In this document: positions 1 to 5,286 of the stretch, one piece after another
Numbering within the stretch: the stretch's first letter is position 1
Layout: the number at the start of each line of letters is the position of its first letter
From: Candidatus Doudnabacteria bacterium RIFCSPHIGHO2_02_FULL_46_11
Lineage (GTDB): Bacteria; Patescibacteriota; Doudnabacteria; UBA920; 2-02-FULL-46-11
Length of the DNA stretch: 5,438 bases
Reading direction: 5' to 3'
Assembly: GCA_001779955.1 (NCBI GenBank)
Contig: MFES01000001.1
Location: forward strand, 40,410-45,847
Position numbers and translations under genes: made by a program
The notes under the pieces: generated by a model
The model's input: only the letters and a program-made list of their open reading frames with translations
What the model was told of the DNA's origin: nothing
Databases searched by the model: none

Positions 1-3000
1 GTAAAAGCACTCTGTTCTGCGGATCCATGGTCGTTTCCCAAAGCTGTTCTGGGTTCATCTCGCCCAGGCCCTTATAGCGCTGGATGTTCACGCCCCTAAT
101 GTTCACCTCTTGTGAATTTCTCACCTCGCCGTCTTCAATAGCGCCCACAGCCCGCTCCGCTTCAACCAAGGCCTCGGCATCCACTCCAGTGTCCTTGCCC
201 TTTTTGTCCGCATCTTTTTTAAGTTCGGCAATAATGCCGCTGCGCTCATCTTCAGTGTAGGCATAACGCACAACTTTCCCCACTTGTACGCGGTAAAGCG
301 GCGGCTGGGCAATGTAAAGAAAACCGCTTCGGATGATTTCCGGGAAATAGCGATAAAATAAAGTTAAAAGCAAAGTTCTAATGTGCGCGCCGTCAACATC
401 GGCATCGGTCATAATTGTCACCTTGTGATAACGCAGTTTAGCAATGTCAAAAGTGTCGCCCACGCCCGTACCCATGGCAATCACCAAATTCTTAATTTCG
501 TTATTGCCAAGCATCTTATCCAACCGCGCGCGCTCAACGTTCAAAATTTTTCCTCGCAAAGGCAAGATGGCTTGAGTTCTTCGGTCGCGCCCCTGCTTGG
601 CGCTGTTATGAACAAATACGCCCGAAGCAAGCGCAAAATTATGGGTTTCCGGAACTTCTATATCAAAGACATCAATTTTCTCCTTAAGCGGCAAGATTCG
701 CTTTATACGGTGATTGTAGTTTCTTGCCGCCTCCTCCAACCGTGCCTCGATATTGTCAAAAAATCTTTGACAAATTGTTTCATACCTTAACAAGTTCTTA
801 TCATTGGTTTGGACGCGCAATGCTTGATACTTACCTTTATCCACCGTCCCGGTCTGCAAATAAATCTCATGCATTGCGGCCAGCGCTTTATTCAAATAAG
901 TCCGGCCGTAGGCCAATTTTCTTTTCTCTCTGAACTGCGCTGTCCATTGCTCTTTTGTTTTTTGCCGACGCCATTTCAATAACTCCGTGTCCTGCCACTG
1001 AATTTGCGCCTTTTGACGATATTCCTCCTTAAGCCCGAGGTTATCGGCAAAAAATTGTCTCACCCTGTCAGCCTGTTTGTTCCTGTTGTTCTCATCTTGC
1101 CAGTATCGGCGCTGTTGGGCGTCTAATCTTGTCAAAACTTCTTCGCGGTATTTCTCATTTCCGTAATAAAAGGCCAGGTACTTACTAGCCATATATTTCT
1201 TGTACTCCTCGTCTTCCCACTGCTTTTTGGCCCGCTTGCTAAGCAGTGCCTTCATTTGAGGGGTACTCATCGCCTTGCTTATTTTTTCCCTAAATTCAGG
1301 GGTTTTATGAAGCCGAGCGACTTTAGCTTTAACGTCCGGACGATGCAAGGTTTTTTCCAAAATTTCGGAATGATATTTTAAATGTTCTTGCTTTGACAAA
1401 CGCAACAGATTGTCGGGATTATTGTTGAGCTTATTAAAATCTAAATGGTGACGATGCTCACCGTCCTCTATTTTGTAAACGCCGTTATCCAGATTGTATC
1501 GGTCGGCCAAAAGATGGGTAAAAATCCATCGATTTAGACGGGTATCAAAAACCAGCTCATAACCTTCAATAGTTATATGCCTGCCAAGCCGAGACAATTG
1601 GCGTCGAAGGGGCATTAATGAATCGCTTTCCGCTAAATCCACGGCTTTTTTATAAGAACCGTCACGCAGCATAAATTTGTGGTCCGGTGTACAAATAATT
1701 TCTTCGTCGTTATCCAGAATCACTTTAATGACTTGTGCATCCTGTTTTGTAACCCTGGCGTTCTTTATCGGAGAAAGGCCAATTGTCCCGTCGTTTCTGA
1801 TGCTATAGCAATAGTTCTGCTTTCCCTGGTCTTGTTCTTTTATCAATTCCCTAAAGCTCAAGTTCCTGCCATCGGCAAGCGCGACTTTTGTATCACCAGT
1901 AAAACAACCACCGGCGGAATCGCCTTCAACTATATAAAGTTCGCAAAGCGCCGGATCCGATTCTGAACAATCCGCCAATTTCCCGGGCAAAGACAAGCCT
2001 TCCAAAACACCTTTTCTGATAACCGCGTCGCGCGCCGCCCGGGCGGCCATACGGGCCTTTGCCGCCAAGGAAACCTTGCCGATAATTTTGGTGCCATCAG
2101 CCGGATGTTCCTCAAACCACATATCAAGCCCTTCAGCCACAACCGCCTCGGTTGCTCCCCTGACTTCGGCGTTGCCAAGCTTGGCTTTGGTCTGCCCTTC
2201 AAACTGCGGGTTGGCAAGCTTCACCGAAATAATCGAAGTCAGGCCTTCGCGCACGTCATCACCGGTCAGTTTCTCGCTTTCCTTTACCGCCCCTTTGCCC
2301 GCCGCGTAATTGTTTATCGAGCGGGTCAAAGCAGCCCTGAAACCGGTTATATGCATGCCCCCTTCCGGGTTGATGATGTTGTTGGCGTAGGCCAAAACAA
2401 CCTCGTCAAATTCTTCAGTGTACTGGATGGCCACTTCTATCTGTATGTCGTCCACGGTCTTGTTAACATAGAACGGCTGGTGCAAAACCGACTTATGGCG
2501 GTTCATCTGTTTGATATAAGAAACTATGCCGCCCTCAAAAAGATATTCATAAGTAACCTCCGGCGAAATGCGCGCGTCGGTAATTATCATGTGCAGGCCG
2601 GCGGTTAGGTACGACTGCTGTCGCAAATGGTCCAAAATGTGTTTGCGGTCAAATTCCAAAACTGAAAAGATTTCGGCATCCGGCGTAAAGGTAATTTCGG
2701 TGCCGGTTTGCCAATCATCGCTCGGCTTTACTTTGCCGACGGCTTCAACTTTGCCTGTTGCTTTACCGCGCTTGTAACTTTGTTCGAAAATTTTGCCCTC
2801 GCGCCGGACCTCGGCCCGCAAAGTTGTCGAAAGCGCATTGACCACGGAAACGCCCACGCCGTGAAGACCGCCCGAAACTTTATAGCCACTTGCGTCTCCG
2901 CCGAACTTTCCGCCGGCATGCAAAACCGTCAGCACAGTTTCCAAGGCTGATTTTTTGGTTTGCTTATGAACTTCAACCGGAATGCCGCGGCCGTTGTCGC

Positions 3001-3358
3001 GCACGGTAACTGACCCGTCTTCATTTAAAATTACTTTTACCCAAGTGGCATGGCCGGCCATGGCTTCGTCCACCGAGTTATCGACTACTTCCCAGACAAG
3101 ATGATGCAAGCCTTCTTTGGCCGTATTGCCGATATACATGCCCGGTCTTTTGCGGACCGGATCCAAGCCTTCAAGAACAGTAATCTGCTCGGCGCCATAT
3201 GTTGCCGATTTACCCGAAGTCGGACTTCCCCTCTTGTTGGCTTCGGGTTTAATTACCGACGGCTCTTGCTTTATTTGTTTTTCTATTTTTTTCGGTTCCT
3301 TTTTAGCCGGTTTTCCGCCGCCCAAATCAAAGGTATTTATCTTAATATTTTTAGCCAT
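1..3358 (-). CDS. gyrB: DNA gyrase subunit B, intein-containing, C-terminus off the window
   Basis: ATPase subunit of the A2B2 type II topoisomerase that introduces negative supercoils. One uninterrupted frame runs from ATG at 3358 to the window edge: 1119 codons, made of 685 host residues and a 434-residue intein. Host landmarks are RKRPGMYIG (about 69-77), the GHKL ATPase N-box EVVDNSVDEA with likely catalytic E90 and Mg-binding N94, DNGRGIP (121-127), GGLHGVGVSVVNALS (163-177), Toprim EGDSAGG (478-484), and the metal-binding DADVDG (D551, D553, D555). The visible end, RYKGLGEMN...LWETTMDP, lies about 45-50 residues before the usual C-terminus. Compared with Bacillus GyrB there is an extra lysine/proline/glutamate-rich N-terminal stretch of about 50 residues and a longer charged loop before RYKGLGE. 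No good Shine-Dalgarno precedes the ATG at normal distance, but no other ATG exists before codon 74. Confidence 0.97.
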   Translation of the reverse strand, partial: MAKNIKINTFDLGGGKPAKKEPKKIEKQIKQEPSVIKPEANKRGSPTSGKSATYGAEQITVLEGLDPVRKRPGMYIGNTAKEGLHHLVWEVVDNSVDEAMAGHATWVKVILNEDGSVTVRDNGRGIPVEVHKQTKKSALETVLTVLHAGGKFGGDASGYKVSGGLHGVGVSVVNALSTTLRAEVRREGKIFEQSYKRGKATGKVEAVGKVKPSDDWQTGTEITFTPDAEIFSVLEFDRKHILDHLRQQSYLTAGLHMIITDARISPEVTYEYLFEGGIVSYIKQMNRHKSVLHQPFYVNKTVDDIQIEVAIQYTEEFDEVVLAYANNIINPEGGMHITGFRAALTRSINNYAAGKGAVKESEKLTGDDVREGLTSIISVKLANPQFEGQTKAKLGNAEVRGATEAVVAEGLDMWFEEHPADGTKIIGKVSLAAKARMAARAARDAVIRKGVLEGLSLPGKLADCSESDPALCELYIVEGDSAGGCFTGDTKVALADGRNLSFRELIKEQDQGKQNYCYSIRNDGTIGLSPIKNARVTKQDAQVIKVILDNDEEIICTPDHKFMLRDGSYKKAVDLAESDSLMPLRRQLSRLGRHITIEGYELVFDTRLNRWIFTHLLADRYNLDNGVYKIEDGEHRHHLDFNKLNNNPDNLLRLSKQEHLKYHSEILEKTLHRPDVKAKVARLHKTPEFREKISKAMSTPQMKALLSKRAKKQWEDEEYKKYMASKYLAFYYGNEKYREEVLTRLDAQQRRYWQDENNRNKQADRVRQFFADNLGLKEEYRQKAQIQWQDTELLKWRRQKTKEQWTAQFREKRKLAYGRTYLNKALAAMHEIYLQTGTVDKGKYQALRVQTNDKNLLRYETICQRFFDNIEARLEEAARNYNHRIKRILPLKEKIDVFDIEVPETHNFALASGVFVHNSAKQGRDRRTQAILPLRGKILNVERARLDKMLGNNEIKNLVIAMGTGVGDTFDIAKLRYHKVTIMTDADVDGAHIRTLLLTLFYRYFPEIIRSGFLYIAQPPLYRVQVGKVVRYAYTEDERSGIIAELKKDADKKGKDTGVDAEALVEAERAVGAIEDGEVRNSQEVNIRGVNIQRYKGLGEMNPEQLWETTMDPQNRVLL
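605..1906 (-). mobile_element. GyrB intein (434 aa) with HNH homing endonuclease
   Basis: A protein-splicing element inserted in frame between Toprim EGDSAGG and SAKQGRDRR of GyrB. It starts with nucleophile Cys1 (block A CFTGDTKVAL), has block B with T73 and H76 (CTPDHKFML), block F IDVFDIEVPETHNFAL (411-426) and block G ASGVFVHN ending in H433-N434. The +1 host residue is Ser. All residues needed for standard class 1 splicing are therefore present, and no stop or frameshift is seen. From memory, blocks A, B, F and G and the linker NYNHRI (396-401) closely match the Synechocystis GyrB intein at the same site and of nearly equal length. Splicing should restore an intact GyrB; the embedded nuclease would drive homing into intein-free gyrB alleles. 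Confidence 0.95.
737..1594 (-). other. HNH homing-endonuclease domain inside the intein, with tryptophan repeats
   Basis: This insert (about intein residues 105-390) separates the two splicing half-domains. The HNH signature reads HRHHLDFNKLNNNPDNL (151-167), with H153/H154 and N161-N163 as the likely metal and catalytic residues, followed by H175 and H179 in KQEHLKYH. This is the pattern of HNH enzymes in introns and inteins; no LAGLIDADG motif is present. Downstream lies a long, highly charged, helical stretch: TPEFREKISKAMSTPQMKALL resembles the NUMOD/helical DNA-binding modules that follow HNH cores. It then contains three degenerate copies of a W-x-D-E/T unit (W230 QWEDEE, W269 YWQDEN, W304 QWQDTE), 35-39 residues apart, plus W312 and W321. 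The borders are estimates from where similarity to the splicing domain stops. Catalytic activity looks possible, since the key residues are intact. Confidence 0.85.
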
Positions 3359-3380
3359 TTTTAAATCTTAAATTCAGAGT

Positions 3381-3434
3381 TTAAATTAAAAAATTCTTGG
3401 TCCAAACCTCCTGAAATAGCCCTTTTTGAACCAT
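3381..3434 (-). CDS. possible 17-codon leader ORF in the gyrB 5' UTR
   Basis: Between the predicted gyrB promoter and the gyrB ATG lies ATG 3434 to TAA 3381, encoding MVQKGLFQEVWTKNFLI. Its upstream context contains only a short AGGA next to the ATG. The ORF spans a perfect AGGAGG (3407-3412, minus strand) that has no ATG, GTG or TTG at usable distance and sits 48 nt before the gyrB ATG; the gyrB frame has a stop in between (3386-3388). The AGGAGG might be a standby ribosome site, a remnant of another start, or chance. Nothing proves translation of the leader. Confidence 0.2.
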   Translation of the reverse strand: MVQKGLFQEVWTKNFLI

Positions 3435-3447
3435 TTCCTATGTAGTA

Positions 3448-3476
3448 ATTATAGCAAAATAATAATACTTTTTCTA
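3448..3476 (-). promoter_or_regulatory. gyrB promoter (sigma-70 type, extended -10)
   Basis: On the minus strand a perfect TATAAT (3448-3453) is preceded by TGC, giving an extended -10. Seventeen bases upstream lies TAGAAA (3471-3476), a 4/6 match to the -35 consensus. Transcription would start near 3441, leaving an AT-rich leader of about 80 nt before the gyrB ATG. Confidence 0.6.
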
Positions 3477-3505
3477 TTGACAAACTAACAAATTTATGCT
3501 AATAT
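3477..3505 (+). promoter_or_regulatory. strong plus-strand promoter for the membrane-protein gene
   Basis: A perfect TTGACA (3477-3482), a 17-bp spacer, then TAATAT (3500-3505, 4/6) with TGc just before it (extended -10). Transcription should start about 3511-3512, exactly where the first leader hairpin begins. The -35 box directly abuts that of the divergent gyrB promoter, so the two polymerase sites lie back to back. Confidence 0.7.
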
Positions 3506-3511
3506 ACTTAA

Positions 3512-3580
3512 ATCGACAAGGCGTCGATCCGGTTTGGGCGCACCAACCGGTACTGTCCAAAATCTGCCGGCGCACGGCAG
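3512..3580 (+). promoter_or_regulatory. three tandem hairpins forming a structured 5' leader
   Basis: Three perfect 6-bp stems fill the RNA between the predicted start site and the ribosome binding site. They are ATCGAC/GTCGAT (3512-3517 with 3523-3528, loop of 5), CCGGTT/AACCGG (3529-3534 with 3545-3550, loop of 10), and CTGCCG/CGGCAG (3564-3569 with 3575-3580, loop GCGCA). The first two are directly adjacent, and loops two and three both contain GCGCA. The region is much more GC-rich than the DNA just upstream. It could stabilise the mRNA 5' end, act as a regulatory leader, or bind a protein. No known riboswitch class is recognised. Confidence 0.6.
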
Positions 3581-3587
3581 ATAAATC

Positions 3588-3593
3588 AGGAGG
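3588..3593 (+). promoter_or_regulatory. Shine-Dalgarno AGGAGG setting the start at 3598
   Basis: A perfect AGGAGG lies 4 nt before ATG 3598. It selects this start over the in-frame ATG at 3496, which lies inside the promoter and upstream of the predicted transcription start. Confidence 0.85.
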
Positions 3594-3597
3594 CTAC

Positions 3598-4215
3598 ATG
3601 TCATACTCACACTGGAAGTTCCCGCTCTGGGCCGTCCAGATCGTCGGCTGGCTCCTCGTAGTTTTTTCATTCTACATGGGCCGCAACTGGGTGTACCCGA
3701 CACTGGGCCAGGCGATCTTCGCGACCACAACGCTCGGGCTCGGAGTACTCTGCATCGTGGTGACCGCGGGGCTCGCAAACCGCAGCTGGACGCATCGCGA
3801 GTTCAGAAGGAATTTCGGCGTTGGGTGCGAACCCGACGCAGATTTCCAACTCGCGCAGGCTATGGTAAACGAAGTGTTGTGGCGCCGGGCCGGCGCTCTC
3901 GCTCTCGCGTATCAAGAGGAAGAGCACCTAAGAGCGTTAGCGCGCGACCACACGGTCAGGCTCTCGGCGGTCGAGATAAATGACCTGCAAGGCTGCCTTC
4001 GCAGTCTGCAGGGGCACATCGAGACCACGCGCGTAAAGTTTTACAGCGCGCGCGACATCGCAGTCTCCGCCGGCTTCCTGGCCTTCGAAAGCTGGCAGGA
4101 CTACGGTAACTCCATCGTGCGGGGGCGACTGCTTGACCCGCGCGGGAAGAAGCGGTATGACCCTCAGCGGCTGATCACGCACAAAGCAGCCGAACTGGAT
4201 CCCGCCAATCTGTGA
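3598..4215 (+). CDS. unrecognised membrane protein, two predicted TM helices
   Basis: A 205-residue protein starting MSYSHWKFPLW. No family is recognised. Two hydrophobic helices, about residues 8-27 and 36-59, are joined by a short loop (GRNWVYPT) to form a hairpin anchor at the N-terminus. The remaining 145 residues are soluble, charged and mostly helical, with a glutamate/arginine-rich stretch (about 84-160, containing AYQEEEHLRALARD) that could be coiled coil, and a basic tail (RGKKRYDPQRL) before the stop. There is no cleavable signal peptide and no visible catalytic motif. The gene has its own strong promoter, a structured leader, a perfect ribosome site and a strong terminator, so it is a one-gene unit likely to be well expressed. 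Its GC-rich codons contrast with the AT-richer Cas2-like gene nearby, which may indicate acquisition from elsewhere. Its reality is well supported; its function is unknown. Confidence 0.85.
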   Translation: MSYSHWKFPLWAVQIVGWLLVVFSFYMGRNWVYPTLGQAIFATTTLGLGVLCIVVTAGLANRSWTHREFRRNFGVGCEPDADFQLAQAMVNEVLWRRAGALALAYQEEEHLRALARDHTVRLSAVEINDLQGCLRSLQGHIETTRVKFYSARDIAVSAGFLAFESWQDYGNSIVRGRLLDPRGKKRYDPQRLITHKAAELDPANL

Positions 4216-4223
4216 GTAACGAG

Positions 4224-4273
4224 GCGCCGGACGATGTCCCCTAAAAAGGACACGTCCGGCGCTTTCGCATTTT
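4224..4273 (+). terminator. intrinsic terminator of the membrane-protein gene
   Basis: GCGCCGGACG (4224-4233) pairs with CGTCCGGCGC (4253-4262), continued by TGTCC/GGACA (4235-4239 with 4248-4252) across a single bulged A, with an 8-nt loop. This 15-bp stem is followed by TTTCGCATTTT. It begins 8 nt after the stop codon at 4215. Confidence 0.85.
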
Positions 4274-4274
4274 A

Positions 4275-4283
4275 TGATATAAT
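4275..4283 (+). promoter_or_regulatory. extended -10 promoter of the small acidic protein
   Basis: TGaTATAAT is a perfect extended -10 element. The -35 region would fall in the terminator stem and does not match the consensus. Transcription would start about 4290, only a few bases before ATG 4293, giving a leaderless or near-leaderless mRNA. Confidence 0.6.
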
Positions 4284-4292
4284 TAAATCACT

Positions 4293-4463
4293 ATGTCGAA
4301 CCCAGAAAAACCCAATTTTGACCCGGCCTTTCAGGCTGAACTCGAAAGGCTCGGCAAGTTAGCTAAGGCTGAACAAGCTAAGGCGCTTGAACCCCATGAA
4401 TGGGGCACCGAGCAGGGCGTTGTCCCAGACGCAGAAGAAGAGGGATTGGACAGGGCCGCTTAG
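4293..4463 (+). CDS. small acidic protein of unknown function (56 aa)
   Basis: The ORF runs from ATG 4293 to TAG 4463: it begins MSNPEKPNFDPAFQAELERL and ends AEEEGLDRAA. It is hydrophilic, with a helix-forming, charged middle (AELERLGKLAKAEQAKALE) and an acidic tail. It has no membrane segment, cysteine or recognised motif. Support comes from the extended -10 element placed 9 nt before the ATG, the preceding strong terminator that makes this a separate unit, and protein-like composition. No Shine-Dalgarno is present, consistent with a leaderless message. It may be a small binding or regulatory protein; no function can be assigned. Confidence 0.55.
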   Translation: MSNPEKPNFDPAFQAELERLGKLAKAEQAKALEPHEWGTEQGVVPDAEEEGLDRAA

Positions 4464-4493
4464 ACCGCGTCCTTAGCCCTCCGTAGCTTTTGT

Positions 4494-4516
4494 AAGCTTG
4501 CAGCTTTAGTTTTTAT
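4494..4516 (+). terminator. weak possible terminator after the small acidic gene
   Basis: AAGCT (4494-4498) and AGCTT (4502-4506) can pair over a 3-nt loop, followed after two bases by TTTTTATTTATT. The stem is only 5 bp and AT-rich, so termination may be partial. Confidence 0.3.
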
Positions 4517-4528
4517 TTATTACGCCAT

Positions 4529-4564
4529 GGTCAAATACTCATGCGATCGCACACTTATTTGACC
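4529..4564. repeat. 36-bp nested palindromic repeat, left copy
   Basis: Structure: GGTCAAATA, 4 nt (CTCA), TGCGATCGCA, 4 nt (CACT), TATTTGACC. The 9-bp outer arms and the 10-bp central palindrome share one axis of symmetry; only the two 4-nt blocks break it. It differs from the right copy at one base (4541 A against T at 5197). It lies 38 bp past the stop codon of the Cas2-like gene. Confidence 0.95.
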
Positions 4565-4602
4565 ACGATCAATTCTCGTATCGCCGCCATCAGGTGTCTT
4601 TT

Positions 4603-5094
4603 TTATAAATTAAACGTCTTTTTTAGGTCATGGTCTTGGCCTAAATATTTTCCTTCAAACAAGCTAAGGTAGTTACCGAGATGATAATAATCGGCCAATG
4701 CCTTTAGCTCGTCGCGGCAAGGATAAGGACACACCCACACGCTTTTTTGGACCTGCACAAAACCGAGCTCTTTTAATTTAGCGCGCAAGGCATTGCGCAA
4801 AGACTTTTGTTTTTCAGGTATGTCAAAAATAGCGCAGCGCCAGAGTCCGTCCCATCTATCCGGTTTTTCTATTTTTAAATTCTGTATCTTTTTGCGGCGC
4901 ACAAAAACCAAGCCCTTTTTAGTGATCTCTATTGGAATTTTAGGACCTCGCCGCGAGGGCTCTAAATTGACATATTTCCTCTTTTCCAGACTTTTAAAGG
5001 CTTGGATGATGTGCTTGGGCTTAAACCCCCTATAACTCAAATCCCAAAAGCCGGGAAAAGGACTGGGGTCGGCGTTAGCATAGCTTGCCGACAA
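4603..5094 (-). CDS. winged-helix / Cas2-fold protein (PaaX-like), 5' end frameshifted
   Basis: From TTG 5094 the frame gives 163 residues, but it stays open back to 5175 and the extra part (SRKLSLPYLILEAIDRKVGEL) looks like the first helix of a winged-helix domain, so the true protein is probably about 190 residues. The N-terminal half reads as a DNA-binding winged helix (FKPKHIIQAFKSLEKRKYVNLE, then a basic wing GPKIPIEITKKG). The C-terminal half matches the Cas2-like domain of PaaX-type regulators: DRWDGLWRCAIFDIPEKQ, then LRAKLKELGFVQVQKSVWVCPY. FDIPE keeps the strand-1 Asp that binds metal in Cas2 nucleases. No cas1 or other cas gene is visible. A dimeric fold and the flanking palindromes suggest that it binds the repeats, as repressor or processing enzyme. 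The ATG codons at 5179 and 5176 are one base out of frame. Confidence 0.8.
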   Translation of the reverse strand: MSASYANADPSPFPGFWDLSYRGFKPKHIIQAFKSLEKRKYVNLEPSRRGPKIPIEITKKGLVFVRRKKIQNLKIEKPDRWDGLWRCAIFDIPEKQKSLRNALRAKLKELGFVQVQKSVWVCPYPCRDELKALADYYHLGNYLSLFEGKYLGQDHDLKKTFNL

Positions 5095-5162
5095 CTCTCC
5101 GACCTTCCTGTCAATCGCCTCTAAAATGAGGTAAGGTAAACTGAGTTTTCTAGATTTTGTAA

Positions 5163-5169
5163 TTTTTTT
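5163..5169 (-). other. A7 homopolymer at the probable frameshift of the Cas2-like gene
   Basis: ATG 5179 and ATG 5176 begin 5 and 8 nt after the right repeat, but their frame runs MMQEKNYKI and stops at TAG 5150-5152. With six A instead of seven, the same start reads MMQEKITKSRKLSLPYLIL and joins the long frame directly. The tract may mark a sequencing or assembly error, a recent loss-of-function indel, or a slippage switch. Confidence 0.6.
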
Positions 5170-5184
5170 CTTGCATCATACTTA

Positions 5185-5220
5185 GGTCAAATACTCTTGC
5201 GATCGCACACTTATTTGACC
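5185..5220. repeat. 36-bp nested palindromic repeat, right copy
   Basis: Same architecture and orientation as the left copy, with CTCT in place of CTCA in the first 4-nt block; outer arms 5185-5193 and 5212-5220, central TGCGATCGCA 5198-5207. It ends 5 nt before the ATG pair of the Cas2-like gene on the minus strand, so it occupies the promoter/operator or 5' leader position. Confidence 0.95.
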
Positions 5221-5286
5221 CTAACGAGCTTAAACAATTTAATCCAAGAGCAAGGCTATGCAACTTCTGCCTCTATTTTACGACTT

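Larger units (their letters stand above)
4529..5220. mobile_element. candidate repeat-bounded element carrying a Cas2-like gene
   Basis: A 692-bp interval bounded on each side by a 36-bp palindromic repeat in direct orientation and holding one gene and almost nothing else. Size and layout resemble a small mobile unit or a repeat-plus-protein pair similar in concept to REP/RAYT modules. No transposase is recognised, and no clear target-site duplication is visible outside the repeats (left flank ends CGCCAT, right flank starts CTAACG). Mobility is inference only; paired operators for the gene are an equally good reading. Confidence 0.4.

Noticed and set aside
2105..2608. Plus-strand ORFs of up to 167 codons within 383-3371
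   Set aside because: They are opposite-frame shadows of the continuous gyrB and intein frame, which carries recognisable motifs throughout; they have no promoter or ribosome site.
3496..3597. A longer start (ATG 3496) for the 205-residue membrane protein
   Set aside because: It lies inside the promoter, before the predicted transcription start. ATG 3598 has a perfect Shine-Dalgarno, and the extra codons would cover the leader hairpins.
3494..4182. Minus-strand ORFs opposite the membrane-protein gene
   Set aside because: Arginine/proline-rich products typical of the antisense of a GC-rich gene. The plus strand has promoter, ribosome site, membrane helices and terminator.
4543..4550. GCGATCGC in the repeat core is the HIP1 octamer abundant in cyanobacteria, and might suggest a cyanobacterial source together with the intein
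   Set aside because: It is seen here only in the two repeat cores, where the palindrome explains it. The flanking genes do not look cyanobacterial.
4529..5220. The 36-nt repeats as a CRISPR array, since length and a nearby Cas2-like gene fit
   Set aside because: Only two copies, 620 bp apart with a gene between them, no spacer-sized intervals, no leader and no cas1 or effector. The protein has an N-terminal winged helix as in PaaX-like regulators, unlike adaptation Cas2.
4519..5230. Target-site duplication around the repeat-bounded element
   Set aside because: The sequences outside the two repeats do not match each other at any convincing length.
5221..5286. Terminator or tRNA between pheT and the right repeat
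   Set aside because: No stem with a T-run on the minus strand and no cloverleaf was found.
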